Positions 1 to 13,053 of a stretch of DNA of 64,000 nucleotides are shown here, piece by piece (position 1 is the first letter of the stretch; each line of letters starts with the position of its first letter). The DNA is taken from contig NC_073306.1 in NCBI RefSeq assembly GCF_027595985.1, positions 79,697,477 through 79,761,476 of the forward strand, in the 5' to 3' direction. Under the pieces are notes generated by a model that was given only the letters and a program-made list of their open reading frames with translations, ran no database searches and was not told the origin of the DNA. Source of the DNA: Sorex araneus. Its lineage: Eukaryota; Chordata; Mammalia; Eulipotyphla; Soricidae. The translations under genes were made by a program, and so were the position numbers.

Positions 1-3000
1 TAGTTCATTTTCTGATAGCTTCAAACATCTTGGCATTTTGAAGATTTAGATGGCATTATGCAGGTCATTTAAAATTTGAAAGTTCATTTCATCTTAACTC
101 TTACATGAGTTAACTTTCCTTAACCAGAAGAGGCTTTGCTTAAACATATTTTTATAAACTAAATTTCTTTCCAAATCACCTTAACAGCCTTGCTCATCCG
201 TTTTTAAGGAGCGTTTTTGAAAAAATAATAACAAAACACTACTACATTATTATGCATATTACAGTCTGAGGCAACATATAAAAACTAGAACTTTATTAAA
301 CTACATGATTTCCAATATTTGAATTCGGGTTTAGGGTTGATATTTTTCCCAAGGTGGGAGGGTTTGGGTTTTCATGAAATTGGTTTCAGGAAGTAACAGT
401 CTTACAGATTACCCAGTAGTCTGTCTGGAATGAAATTCATTTTTAGTGAGGTAAGCCCAGAGGAAAGAGGTTGGTAGGTGGGGCAGAGACAGTAATGCTG
501 GGGCAGGTCATTCCCAAACAACACAGAGTGTATTTCATAGAGTGTATACATTTTTCTATTCTTGCCTACTGTTACCGGGGTATCTTCCACTATAGCTCTG
601 CAAGTGTGCAGGGTCTGCGGTGCTGAAGCAGCATGGACTTGGTGCTGCAAAGGGCTGCCCTCAGAGCTGAGGAAAACCCCAGATGCCTGCAGCTCTGTCA
701 TTCACAGCCTCCCAGCCTCTCATTCACATGCACCAAAGTCAAGCTCCGAAAATGCCTTCTGCTCTGAGGTGGACAGCAATGTTCCTAGCAGAGACTTGGG
801 AATCATACCCCACCTCCAGGGAACCTGGGGGCTCGGCTGGGAAACACCCCAGCAGCTGTAGAATCAGTTTCATTCTCTAGAACAAGGGAAGGAGCAGACA
901 TCACACACTTAACTATTTCCACACACCATCACTTGCAAGATTTTTTTAAAAAAATTTTTAAAGTCCTAATTTTATGAAAGAGTCCAGACATTCAGTGCAA
1001 AATGAGCTTCTTCAAGAAAAGAAGTCAGGAAATTTCATTCTTGCATTGAGTGCAAATGATGTTCCATATACAACACATGCCAGAATTTCCTTGTGGAGAA
1101 CAAATCTGACAATCTGCAGTGGACACCATGTGGAAATGGCAAGTGTGAGTTCCCCTGCTTTTGATCCCAACTTGCAATAGTATAGTAAATCTGATTTCGG
1201 ATCAGGCAAAGCATGATCTACTGGTAAATCACATGCAGTCTTGCCTGCTTATGCACAATCTATTCTGTTAGGTTTTGTTTCTAAAATTAAGGGGAAATGA
1301 AAGAGAAGACAAAGTTGATGTGTGCCTCCCGTCTTTTCTAGCCATAGTCCTGATGTGAGCTGTTTCCCAGTATAATGTCTTATCAGTTTTTCTGCAGACT
1401 CAATGGTGTTAGGAAATTAACACAAGTGAGGTCTAAGATGCTAACTGAGACTTTTTCTGCTACAGACCCATCTGAAGAACATAATTCCCACTTTGAAACT
1501 AACAGAACACACTTCTGCTGCAGTGAGAACAGGGGGCATTTGGAAAGAGCAAAGAGTTCTGTGGAAATGGGGGAAGGAGCTGGTAAGATATACAGAAAAT
1601 CACTGGGGGTACCGCCCGCCCCCCACTCCTCCCACACACTCATCCAAAGAGGGGGGGAAAAGATAAGAACACATCAGAATAAGTAAATAATCTGCTGAAG
1701 GGTTAACCTACTAACTGGTCATGTTTAGAGAGAACACACACCCCTTCTCATTTTCAATTCTTGACTTGTAGAGAACAGGTGTGGATAGCTCTGCACATAT
1801 TTTCTGAAGAGCTCAAAACAGTGTTCTGATTCAGTGTCCTGTCACAACAGTCCTTTGGGAACTAGAAGGCTCTTTCCTAACCTAAAAAACAAAATTGAAT
1901 TGGCAGTTCCTGGGCAGAGATCCTGGACAGAGAGATTCTGGAGGTGAAGCTTCTAAATGCTGCCAAGAATTCAAAATGCCCACAGAACCAGAACTGAGTA
2001 TCTGAATTTGAATAAGGAGGTAGGCTGGGGGCAGGCTCATGGCACTGAGTGTGGAGAATGAAGGCAGGTGGGGTTTGTTCAGTCCTGATTATGTCCTCTT
2101 CCTGGGCCCTCTACCAATGGGACTAGGGCTCTAAGAGAATTCCAGCAGAACCTTAGGTTTTAGGGTAGCTTTCCCCATTGCTTTTGCATCTGACCTAAAG
2201 TCTAATACTCAGTCCCACTTTAGAGGAAGTCAACATTTAGTTTAAAGAATGTTAACAATCTCATTACCAGGTCTCCTTATAGGCCTGAAAAGAATTCCTG
2301 CTGGCCAGCATTGTCCCGATTTCTGAACAGTCCATGCTCACTGACGCCCCACTCCCCACCCAGGTCCCCTATGCTACAGAGAGGGCAAGCAACTGGAAAG
2401 GAAAATGAAGAAAAGAAATAAAACCTTAATATAAAAGTGAAACCAACAAGTATTTTTCTAGCCTTTCCCTTGTCCCCTGCTCTGCTGCCTCCGAGACTAA
2501 GCCACCAGCGTCTCCTAGATTAGAAGACTCGGCATCTCTATTCCTAATTGTCTTCTTTTCCAAGGAGGAACAAGGTCTGGTTCCTGAGGTGGGGCCTCAG
2601 ATGCTCTGTTATTACAACTTAATTTTGTTGCAGCTTCTTTGCAAAGATTATTTGGGATGAATTGTTTCTTTTGTTTACTATCCAACAAACGACCTCTGCT
2701 AATCTTATATTTTATCTCCCTAACATATGGAAAAGCTATTTATTCTAGCCAATCACAATAAAGTGAAGAAAACCCCATTTTATGGAAAAGAATATATCAC
2801 TAGTCTGTTGATCATTAAAGATATGATTACCAGTGAAAACCCTCTGAAGGTGGCACATTTATGCTTCCAGGAACAGATGGGGACACGCATTTTCCTTGCA
2901 AATACTTTTGAAATTGCTCTACTGGTAGCAGTATAAAAATGATATACAGATGCCAGGGCCGGTATGGCCAGGATGAGTGCACCAGATTTACACAGTAAAG

Positions 3001-4437
3001 CCTTCACACGCGGGCTGTCAGTTTTGATTGATCTCTACTATACCTCAGGAACTTGTTGACTAGGTAGGGAAACAGTGCAAATAATTCACTGCAGCAAGTC
3101 AGATAATTCACACAACCAATCGGTCTGCTTCACTTTCTGGCTGTGACATATGAGCCTTCCCAACAAAGATGCATCATTTTCCAGCTTGAACAATATTCAA
3201 TGTCAGGGAAGAAAAGGTACTAAAGCCACACAAAAGGAGGCAGACGCTCGAGGAACCAGAAGTTGTTTTGGTAACGGAGGCCAGATCCCGCTCTACTCAG
3301 TCCGACCAGAGTGCTCAGACCCAATTGTCATTATCATATTGATTAAAAGAAAAAAAAAGTTCATCATACTGCAATTTTAGGTTTAATGCCAACGGATCGG
3401 GAAAGAGCAAAGAATTATCCCACAAAAGCACAACATTCTTACCGCAGGGACGTTTCCCTGTTCCAGTTCATTGATGGAGTTGATTAAGTTTAAATGAAGC
3501 AGACACTGGATAAAAGTAAGGGTATTGACCACTGGGCACCAAGATCCGTGCTTGAAAGGACCTGATACATGCAGAAAAGCAAGATTTGCTAAATGCTCTA
3601 ATCTTCAATCAAATCTTACATCAATACAGACAAAGTTTGGTAATGAGAGATTCAATGAAGCATGCTGGAGAAAGAATTAATCCTCTTGGTCTAAACTGGT
3701 TTCAACTTTGAAGCTTGCTCGGAAGGAAAGACAGTTATCTAAATGCTAAATAAGAAACTTATTGTACTTTTCATGGCATGCTAATCTTTTGTCTATTTCA
3801 TCTCTATTATGTGTATGCTCCTAGATTGCAGTTGTCATGGTGATTATATCAAGCCACGCTCTGGGGATGGTGGTGGGAAGTCAGGCACGAAGGTGGAAAA
3901 GACCTCTGCACAATCCAAAGATAAAATTAAAAAAAAAAAACATGGGGAGGGGGCAATAGGGAAGTAGGCAAACACCAGACTCACCCCCATCCTCCACCTC
4001 CAATTTCTTCTTGTCAGACTTCATATCCTTTCTGATCAGGGCCAAGGAGGTCTGGGCCTTCCTGCAGGTCCCTTCAGCATTTGGGAGTGGGAGAATGAGG
4101 GGCCAGACACCGCTTCTTCCTCCAACTCCTTTCCACAATGGTTCCCAACTTTTAACCCAGAGGTTCTCTTCCCTCATCCATCCCTCTGTCCCAAGCACTG
4201 ACAGCAGCTGGACCTAGAGCAAACCTGGAAAGGGAAGAAGGCAAGGACGCACTCTACCCCATGTGGTGAGATGGTGGCCAGTGGAAAGGGGAGCTGAGAT
4301 CCTGACTGCCCAAGGGGAACGAATGAATCTGAGGACCTGGACTCAGAGTCCCAGGCGGGAGGTGGACACCGCAGGGTCACCAGGAGCAGCCCAGATGACC
4401 AGAGGTGACCTTGGGTCCGTTATGTGTTTTACAAAAG
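1..4437. other. Single-copy intergenic sequence
   Basis: I recognise no gene, SINE or L1 fragment here. The short open frames have no family resemblance, no consistent codon pattern and no splice context. Some blocks (for example 960-1210 and 2700-2960) are repeat-free and moderately AT-rich, and could be conserved noncoding DNA, but nothing in the bases alone proves it. Confidence 0.6.
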
Positions 4438-4775
4438 TTGCCAAATTAAGACAGGATTATAACTGCTCCAGTCCTTGTCAGGGCTGAAAGGTTGGGAGTT
4501 TCAAATACGCCCTGGCAGTGTTGATGAGAAGCTTAAAAAGTAATAAAAGGGAGAAAAGAGCGAGGAAAGTAACATGTATAACTCTTATTAAAGAGAAGAG
4601 CCACGAAGAGGTTGTGAACTTGAATCACTGTTTGAACTTTAATTTGTTCATTAACAGGATTTGCCCCTCACTGCGAATGTTATTACTTCCCTTTGCAGCT
4701 CAGCAACAACTCCAGGCGAAATGAAAGAGTCTGGCAAAAAGTTAAATGCCTGGTAATTAATTCATTTCATTGAAA
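4438..4775. promoter_or_regulatory. Candidate conserved noncoding element
   Basis: This repeat-free block contains TAATTAATTCATTTCATT near 4754 and TTTAATTTGTTCATTAAC near 4639. These are clustered homeodomain- and POU-like AT motifs of the kind seen in developmental enhancers. Reading frames are closed. The call rests on composition and on the suspected position in the desert next to BARHL2, and no alignment was possible. Confidence 0.3.
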
Positions 4776-5075
4776 AAAAAAGGGGGAAGAGAGAAGGAGA
4801 GGTCGCACTCTGGAACAGACAGCAGAGGGGCTGGGGGTAGGGCTGAGGCTGAAGTCCAGGTGGAGGTCCTCTCAGAGGCCCGGTGGCGACCCAGCTGGGG
4901 CTGATGGAGAGGCCCCCTCTCTGACACCTCTGCTGAGGCTCCTTAAGTGATAGTAATGTCCCTAGCCCCTGTCCAGTGCTACCAGCTGCCCCTGCTCCAG
5001 GCCTCCTGGCCAGGGTTTCAGCTTGGAGCTACTCTGAGTGAGCTAATAGGGTGGCATGTAATGGCAGAAATCCAA

Positions 5076-5076
<1 letters not shown>

Positions 5077-5109
<33 letters not shown>
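5077..5109. repeat. (CA)n microsatellite
   Basis: An uninterrupted CA dinucleotide run of about 16 units, likely polymorphic. It sits in otherwise single-copy sequence (4776-6115) where I see no gene. Confidence 0.95.
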
Positions 5110-5112
<3 letters not shown>

Positions 5113-6119
5113 TGTATATGTGTGCATGTTTGGGTACCTTCCCGCCCCTCCCCCTAAAAAAACACTCAACTAAAAAGTAGGGAGGAGTCTTTTGTTTACC
5201 TCCTTCCCTTCTTCTGCAGACTTAGTTCCAGGCCTGTGGGAAGCAAAACATAATCTGCATGTGGGCCTCTTAATCAGCCCTGTGACACCATGCTTGCTTT
5301 TTTCTGTCTCCCAGCACATGATTTAAATACACTCAGGGTATGAGACTGAAACACACTCCTCACCCCTGCTCAGGAGCCGAGAGGCCAGTCAGCTGGTTCT
5401 ACCTCTCCTCTCAACAGGCCATCACTTACCTTTTCCAGTGTTGGTCAATCTCTCTGTCCAATCCCCTTGCAATGCATCTTCCTTCCCAGGAGTACTATGG
5501 CTGGCCCAAGTTAGTGGTTGAGACATCCCAGATACCCCCGAGCTGTCAGCACCACGTTGCCCTGAGAGCCAAATGAGAGAAGAGCAAACTTGAGGAAACC
5601 TGCGGCACACATCCACTGCCCTTTCTATGCAGTACTGAATGCCCACCACCCGGCATGAGGAGGCAACTCTGATTGCCACAGGATTTCAAACTGGTGTCCA
5701 CAGAAATTGGTGGGACTTTCCTTAGCAACACAATGACCTACCATGTATTCTCCCGTTCCAGAACTACTATGAACCAAAAAAAGAGAAAGGAAGAAAAAGA
5801 AAAAAAATTTTTTTTAAAGTGGAGAGAATGAGTGACAATATATGTGAGTTTTCTAGTACCTAGAGGTTTGTGTTTTTCAATACCTTGCTTCTAAGCCCCA
5901 TGGAAAAGAGAAAAATTTCTTATCCAAGTCACACTGTTGCCAAACAGCACCAAAATCACCACTTTACTGGTAGCATCCTCCCTGGTTTAAACTTGTCACC
6001 ACTTGGTATTACAATTCTAACCTTAAACTCCATCAGTCACAAATGATCTGAATTTGCGCCTCCCTAACAATCATACATGAATAGAAAGGGCAAAGGAGCT
6101 TTTCAAAAGGACATTTTTA

Positions 6120-6375
6120 GGGAGCTGGGGGTGCAGACTAGTAGTCAAGCACTTTCCATGTGTTGCGAGAATCTGGATTTGATCCCTGACACACACACAC
6201 AAAATATTTTTTTAAGTTTAAAAGGAACTATTTTAGGAGGGAAGGTGTAATGGTGGTAGGACTGGTGTTGGAATATTGGATGTCTGTGACAAATCATTAT
6301 GAAAACGACTTTGTAAACCATAGTGTTTATATAAGGTTCAAAGGGAAGTTAAAAAAACAAACTTCCTAGGAACAA
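6120..6375 (+). repeat. Old SINE relic followed by an L1 3'-end relic
   Basis: The first part (to about 6210) resembles a decayed tRNA-derived SINE: AGCTGGGGGTGCAGACTAG..., then GGATTTGATCCCTGACAC as the B-box region, and an A-rich tail. The second part (about 6233-6330) has the phrase order of the L1 3' UTR seen at 57.3 kb and 44.1 kb: GGGAAGGTGTAATGGTGG, then TGTTGGAATATTGGATG, then AACGACTTTGTAA. Both are heavily mutated. Confidence 0.5.
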
Positions 6376-8060
6376 AAATAAATAAAAGGGACCATTTTGT
6401 AAAATGAAGCAAGTCCAGGGCTTATTTAGTATTTGAATCACTTCCCATATTTTATAGTCCCTGAATACTGAGTTCTATTTTTCCAAAGTTGTGGCTCTAG
6501 TCTGGAAAAATGACACTAAATATCAGGAGTCTACAAATAAAGTTTTCTTTACCCCGGACTACAGAGTCCTAAGATCCATGTATGGAAAAGACCTTAAAGA
6601 AGTCATGTAAAGCAAGTTAGGATACTTGCCACTACCATAATCTAGACTTGCATGTGTGAGTTTCTTCCTCCCTCCAACACAGAGTGCCTTGAGATGAACT
6701 ATACTAAACTGCCCCTCATTCCACAGCCTTGTTAACAGCTGCTTGTTAACAGCTCCAACCCCATAAACTGCCCTTCAAACCTCCTTCCCACCCTCCCCAA
6801 AGGCACTAAGTGGGAATTTTTGAATTATCCCTACAAAGTGAGATAGCCCTTAAGGCAGACAGCTCTTGCTGTCTCTGGAAAAGCACACATATTATCTTCG
6901 TCTCACTTTATACTTGTGAGGTACAAGACACTGCATGAGGCATTACCTTTGGTATCTCCTCTTAAATGAAAGAGAAAATACCGTTAGCCATTCTTGAATT
7001 AAATCCCTTTGATTTAATGTGCAATGATTATGCCCATTTTAAGGCTGGAGAAACTAAGGTTAATGAAGTTGAGGTTTTGTCCAACCAAGATCTTATCATC
7101 TAGATGGGATCCTCACACATAATCTGCCTCCAAAGTCAGTGTACTTCCACTCTGTTGTTCTGGGTGCTCTGGTCACTCCTCTATGTCATTGGGGTGACTC
7201 AACTCTGCTGTATGTAGCAGAATCTTACCCAGCCTACAGATCCCCAAGGGAAGTCCCCGTCTCTCTCATGAAATCTTTCACAAGTCCTCAACCTGAGCGG
7301 AGCGCAGAACTCTCTAGTATCTGCAGCACTTCCATGACTTTCCCTGTCTCTGCCTGTACTTCATGTCAGTTTTCTTTGCTTAGACCCTCCCAATCACACC
7401 AACCAAACTCTTTGAAGATGGGAAATTGCTTACGCTTCCTTCTATTCTCCCCTCCCGCTTGAGGACCTAATAAGAGAGTTCCCACTATTGTGGACACATG
7501 CCTCGTGCACAGCAACCTAAAAATTAGAGGAATTATTATTGGCATTCTGCAGATTGAAAGACTGGGTTCAGAGAGATGAGGAAACTTGCTCGAGCCTCGC
7601 ACTGAGGTCTAATACTCAGGGGAAGAATATCTCAATCAAATGCCTCCTTTCCTTAGCCACTGTGTTGTACCTGATCAAATATAATGTGAAATGAGGAAGC
7701 ATCAATGTGCAGGAGATTCACAGATCCCCAGAAAACACCTCTTCAGCCATGATATCAGACAAAGAGTAGAGTCTAACACTCAAGAGAAAAGATGAGCATT
7801 CATCCCCTTTTACATCCCAGACTACCCTTCCCTATAACCCTCCTTCGTACCCTGCATTGGTGGAAGCCGCTAGTACTGTTTCCATCTGTGCTGGTGTTTC
7901 TGTAACACAAAGGGGAAAACTGTACTTCCCTAAGCATTACCTTCAAAATATCAGAAGAAAACAGGAGAAAACAAAGTACAGGAGTACTGACCCTTTTTTT
8001 CCCAGTGGGCTGCAAAAGTTGGGGCACTGGAGGAGGTCTTGCTCTTTTTGTAGCAAAAAT
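6376..8060. other. Single-copy intergenic sequence
   Basis: No gene or repeat is recognised. The open frame at 7139-7462 (107 codons) has no recognisable domain, and I treat it as chance. Confidence 0.55.
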
Positions 8061-8064
8061 GGGC

Positions 8065-8210
8065 TGCAGGGCTAGAGAGGTATTACAGGGGTTATGCAGC
8101 CTACCCTGGTTTGATTGCTGGCATTACGTAGTCCCTCTGGCACAGAGCTAGGAGTAGCCCCCAAGCACAATCAGGTGTGACCCTAAACAAATAAACAAAC
8201 AAAAACTGGG
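8065..8210 (+). mobile_element. Old SOR-like SINE
   Basis: GGGCTAGAGAGGTATTACAGGGG starts the tRNA-like head. The body keeps GGTTTGATTGCTGGCAT, GAGCTAGGAGTAGCCCCC and CAGGTGTGACCC, and ends in an AAACAAAC-type tail. It is strongly diverged from the young copies. Confidence 0.7.
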
Positions 8211-9169
8211 TTGCTGCTACGGGAAGGATACCAGTGACAAAATATGTTTATATCTGACTGATTAAGCCAATATGTGGGATTCCAACCGGCATCCTGTGCT
8301 CCTCTAAGACATGAAGAAAGCAATGACATTTAAGGGGGAAAAAAACAGCTTCTGAGATTCTAAGAATCAAGACCTGGAAGTCTGGATACTTTTTCATAGA
8401 GGAAAAATGCTGAAGATCTGGACTTGATATTATTATCGAGTTAACGTTTCTCTTTATAACCAATGGGTCAGAAGGATGCATTAACCAGAAAAAACTATGG
8501 CAGTGCCAACAAAATACTCCTTATGAATCTGAGTCAGGAGAAATAATGACTATATGATTTACTTGTCTCCGGTATTCATGCTGAAACTAGTCTATTCTCC
8601 CAAATTACCAAGGGTGGATTCCAATCTTCACTTAAACTTTGACCTCAATATCTGGACAGTTCAAGGCTACAACTCTGATCTCCACTTCCCAAATGTGTTG
8701 TATCCTTCACTTTCCAAGCTGTATTGTATCTTGATAGCATTTAATCAATAATTCCATTTACTTCATCTCAAACAAGACTTAAAAACTACCTTCTGAAGTA
8801 GGCCACCCAAGTAGGTAATATGTACATTTTCTCAATGAGGGAATGAGGGAAACTAAAATTTGCCTCAAATTATACAACTTGTGTCTGATAAACCTAGACT
8901 TCCCCAATCCTGGTACAGGACTCTTTCTACTACATATTTCCTATACTCAGGGAAATTTCCTGCCTTTCCTGTATTTACTGTGGATCCCCATATAAACTGT
9001 GTAAATTTAAAGCCAGGAACTTCTACTTGGAAGATATAGGCTTCAAGCTACACCAACCAGTCTTGTATTATAATGATTTGGTTCCTATTAAGGCATTTCC
9101 CTGCACTGTAATTCTAAGGCTACATATAAAATGCAATATTTAGACTCAAATTAAGAATCATTTCAATAG

Positions 9170-9311
9170 TTTGTCAGGGATTCCTCCTAGTTCTGTGTCA
9201 GGGATCACTCCTAGTAGTGCTGAGGGACCATATATAGTACTGGGGATCCACACCAGTCAACCTCATATAAAACCAAGTGACTTATCCCTTGTATTATCAC
9301 TCTACTCCTTA
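9170..9311 (-). mobile_element. Old SOR-like SINE, antisense
   Basis: In antisense order it shows AGGGATCACTCCTAGTAGTGCTGAGGGACCATATATAG, a weak B-box remnant, and TTATCACTCTACTCC at the head. It is an eroded copy between two stretches of single-copy DNA (8211-9169 and 9312-10520) that hold no recognised gene. Confidence 0.6.
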
Positions 9312-10524
9312 GATGGCTCATAAATCTACAGAAGACAAGCATCATGATAATGAGGCTGTCTAGTTCAAGAGAAGGGCTAACATCACAGTCACCTGTTTTT
9401 TCTATGATTTAACTTTCTATGATTTATACTGGTAACACAAAATTGAGTTCTTTTAACTAAGAAACAGAAATCCCAGGGACTTTCTCTACCTTCCCACCCC
9501 ATCTCCACTGGCCCCCAAAAGATCTGGAATAGACTCTGTCCATTTGGTGTGCTGATTTTTTAGTTCAAAGTGTACCTGATATTCAGTACCTAGAAGTTCC
9601 CATTTCTGGGCAATAATCAAAAGCTCATCAAAGCAGACAGGACCCAATTCCAGACCTCATGAATGACTGAAATAAGGTCATCTTTCTGTTTTAGCTCAAA
9701 ACTGAAATTTGGTTAATCTCCATATCCAATCAAACTCTGTGGTGAAAGAGAGGAGCCTAGTGCCTGCTCTGGGACCGTTGCCCTCTTTCTTTGTCTGCTG
9801 GCTGACCTTCCCGACATAAGTGCAACAGCATTTGCAACATTCAGTTTAAGCAGGAAGGTTCTTTCATCTTTGCCAGCTGGCCTTGATCTCTCCTGATCAT
9901 TATGGCCTGGATCCCTGCTAATCACTAATGATCCCGTGGCCCTCTATATAATACTAAAGGTATTAGACCTGAACTCTTAGAGAAATTCCTACTCAGCTAA
10001 TTACTTTCTTTTCTGCTATTCTTGGTATTCCATATAGTCTCAGCTGGAATTGACTTGAATTATTTCCTCAGATTTTAAACAGTTTGTTGGTGGTTTTTGA
10101 AAAGCATTTATAAACTCTTCTCTCAGCTGAATGTTTTCAACTATAATTCAAAAGTTCCATGAGCTTCCTAGCTCCCTCCCTCTCCTTTCCTTGACAATCT
10201 TTCTATCCCCTCTCCCAGATTCTAGTCTTGAATTTCAGAAAGTGTTTAAATTCGCTGGAAGATTCATAATTCTGTATTTTATACAGCAGCTATCATACTG
10301 GAAACTTAAAGCCACACACAGTAGTTCTACTACATATCTATTATGGGGTCTATATTCAAAACCAACCACCAAAATTCAGTGTTTCAATCTACTGGTTAAA
10401 CTTCACATAAAGTCCAAAAAACAATGGGGTATTTTGTAATAGCAAAATATCCTGTTCACAAAACAGAATACAGATTAAGTTTGATTTTTCTGTGTTTTTT
10501 TTTTCACAGAAAAAAACACAGGGG

Positions 10525-10680
10525 AGGTCTCATAACCAGTAGTATTGGGGACTGCTCTGGGTTTGGGGGTTAGTCTACAGTGCTCCAGGGTTCATGTGAT
10601 GCTAGAGTTAGGGTCTGGCTCTTGCATATAATGTAAAGCAGAAGTGAAGATACAGTGCAGAGCAAGAGTTGATATATAGC
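10525..10680 (-). mobile_element. Very old SINE relic, antisense
   Basis: The order GTAGTATTGGGGACTGCTCTGG, CAGTGCTCCAGGGTTC, TGATGCTAGAGTTAGGGTCTGGCTCTTGCAT follows the antisense SINE body. Identity is low and the boundaries are approximate. Confidence 0.4.
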
Positions 10681-11235
10681 CCCTTGATTTTTTTAACAGA
10701 ATGATCCTTTCATATGTCAATAAATAATCACCAGATCTGTAGAATGATACATGGAAATCCTGTTTTATCTCCTGGCATCTTGAGTGTTTCCTAACTCCAA
10801 TTTCATATTCTAGAATATAACAGTTTCTATAATAATAGCAGCAAATCTAAACTTTCAAGAAATCCAGATTGAACTGGAGTTAGCTCAGCGGTAACTTCAG
10901 CACAACAAGAAATCCAGATATACCAAATTCTTGAAGATTCAACCTTCTGAAGTAATGTCTTTATACTACATACAAATATACTAGACATGTATCTAAAGAT
11001 AAAAATAGATAAACTTTAAATAAACATTTAGCCATGACATCAGACAAGGGTAGAGTCTAACACTCAACAGAAGAAAAAATGAGCATTAACCCCCTTATTA
11101 CATCCTAGACTACTCCTTCCCTACAACCCATCTCTCTAGGAGTCAGACCCTAAGTGTTTATCTAAATTAGGTAAATAATTTTAATTTTATTAAATAATTT
11201 TATTTAAATTAGCTAATTATCTAAATAAACTAAAT

Positions 11236-11425
11236 GGGGGCTGGAGCGATAGCACAGCGGGTAGGGTGTTTGCCTTGCACACGGCTGACCCGGGTTCAAT
11301 TCCCAGCATCCCATATGGTCCCCTGAGCACCGCCAGGGGTAATTTCTGAGTTCAGAGCCAGGAGTGACCCCTGTGCATCGCCAGGTGTGACCCAAAAAGT
11401 AAAAAATAAATAAATAAATAAATAA
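11236..11425 (+). mobile_element. SOR SINE, nearly full length
   Basis: It starts GGGGGCTGGAGCGATAGCACAGC and carries a B box, the CCCATATGGTCCCC body, GTGTGACCCAAAAAG and a (TAAA)n tail. The pre-insertion sequence TAAATAAACTAAATG is repeated after the tail, so the element is flanked by a TSD. Confidence 0.95.
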
Positions 11426-11914
11426 ACTAAATGTTTATTAAAAGTTTATCTACTTTAATAGAAATGTGTCTAGAATATTTATGTAAAGTATAAAGACATT
11501 ACTTCAGAAGGCTGTATCTTCAAAAATTTGTTTGATCTAGATTTCTTGAAGGTTTTGATTTTTGCTGCATGATTATAGAAACCTGTTAAATTCTAGAATA
11601 TAAAATTGAGGTTAGAAAACACTTAAGATGCCAAGTTAAATCAGGATTTCCACATACCATTCTATAGAACTGGCGACTATTTATTGAAATATGAAAAAAT
11701 CATTCTGTTACGAAATCTAAGGGCTAGAACCCAATTTCTGCTTTGCATGCAGGATAAAAGGAAGATAAACTTCCATTGACAAAAAGAATGCATGGCTCCA
11801 AGTGTGGACACTTTTCTTAAAGTTATCCCTTGGCAGTCACTTTTATTCCAATGGTGCTGTCATCATTCAAGGTATTTGTATAATGAGCTGGAAACCAGTT
11901 TAAAAAGCTACTCA

Positions 11915-12050
11915 GGGGGCTAGAGCAATAGGCACATGCCATCCATGTTTTGATCTCTGGTTTGATCTCTGGCACCACATAGCCCCTGAGCACCACCAGG
12001 TGTTGCCCTGAAGACTCCTGAACATAGCAAAGGTGACCAAGGTAATCCAC
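11915..12050 (+). mobile_element. Old SOR-like SINE
   Basis: GGGGGCTAGAGCAATAGGCACATGCC opens a degenerate head. The body keeps TTGATCTCTGGCACCACATAG and CCCTGAGCACCACCAGGTG, and the tail is lost. Confidence 0.6.
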
Positions 12051-12298
12051 AACACTGCAGGGCCTGAGGAGCATGACATCTCCCACTGGAACTGCATCCT
12101 TAAGCCCCAGCGTTGAACTGCTGGGCCTGTTGGCAAGAATCATTGAGATGTGCCTCTGAGGGCTCCTGAGCACTGCTTGGCAGGTCCCTCCTCTCATCCC
12201 CCAAAGTGTTCTACTCAAGCTCATATTACTGCCCTCCTGCTTGGCTTCCCTCCCACCCGCCCCCAATTATCTTATCCTGACATAATTCTCATCTGCTC

Positions 12299-12474
12299 TT
12301 TTTTTTTTTTTTTTTGCTTTTTGGGTCACACCCAGCGATGCTCAGGGGTTACTCCTGGCTCTGCACTCAGGAATTACTCCTGGCTTGGGGGACCATATGG
12401 GATGCTGGAAATCGAACCCGGGTCAGCTGTGTGCAAGGCAAATGCCCTACCCGCTGTGCTATCACTCCAGCCCC
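12299..12474 (-). mobile_element. SOR SINE, antisense, first of three in a head-to-tail row
   Basis: A poly-T tail, then TTTTTGGGTCACACCCAGCG, the GGGACCATATGGGATGCTGG body, and TGCTATCACTCCAGCCCC at the head. The flanking sequence CTCATCTG occurs on both sides and is a likely TSD. It lacks the extra bases that mark the next two copies. Confidence 0.93.
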
Positions 12475-12862
12475 TCATCTGGTTTGTTTGTTTGTTTGTT
12501 TTTAGCTTTTTGGGTCACACCCAGTGATGCACAGGGTAACGTTACTCCTGGCTCATCACTCAGGAATTACTCCTGGAGGTGCTTGGGGGACCATTTGGGA
12601 TGCTGGGAATCAAACCCGGGTCAGCTGTGTGCAAGGCAAATGCCCTACCTGCTGTGCTATCACTCCAGCCCCTCATCTGGTTTGTTTGTTTGTTTTTAGC
12701 TTTTTGGGTCACACCCAGTGATGCACAGGGTAACGTTACTCCTGGCTCATCACTCAGGAATTACTCCTGGAGGTGCTTGGGGGACCATTTGGGATGCTGG
12801 GAATCAAACCCGGGTCAGCCACCCACAGCCCTACCTGCTGTGCTATTGCTCCAGCCCCTCAT
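12475..12862 (-). repeat. Tandem duplication of a SINE-containing unit (two 194-bp copies)
   Basis: Two antisense SOR SINEs (about 12483-12672 and 12681-12858) sit at a period of 194 bases, measured from the shared TTTTTAGCTTTTTGGGTC. Both start with TCATCTGGTTTGTTTG. Both carry the same private changes: GCACAGGGTAACGTTACTCC (extra bases in the body) and GGACCATTTGGGATG. Two independent insertions would not share these, so one unit was duplicated locally. The second unit has lost part of the head, reading CAGCCACCCACAGCCC. Confidence 0.88.
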
Positions 12863-13053
12863 TTGCTCTTTTGTCCATTGAACGTGAACAACAACAACAA
12901 CAACAAAAAACTTGCAAAGCTTCTTAATAGGATATGCTGTGAATCCTAAAAATAGTGTCCAAAATAGGTTTGGACAACAGAAACATCAACGTAGTAAGGG
13001 ACAAACTTCCACTATGACTAACTTGGATAAAGATACACTCAAATGTATGTGCT

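Noticed and set aside
12150..12881. Set of frames repeating GCWESNPGQ-like peptides
   Set aside because: They are translations of SOR SINE copies, seen at every intact SINE in the window, not a protein family.
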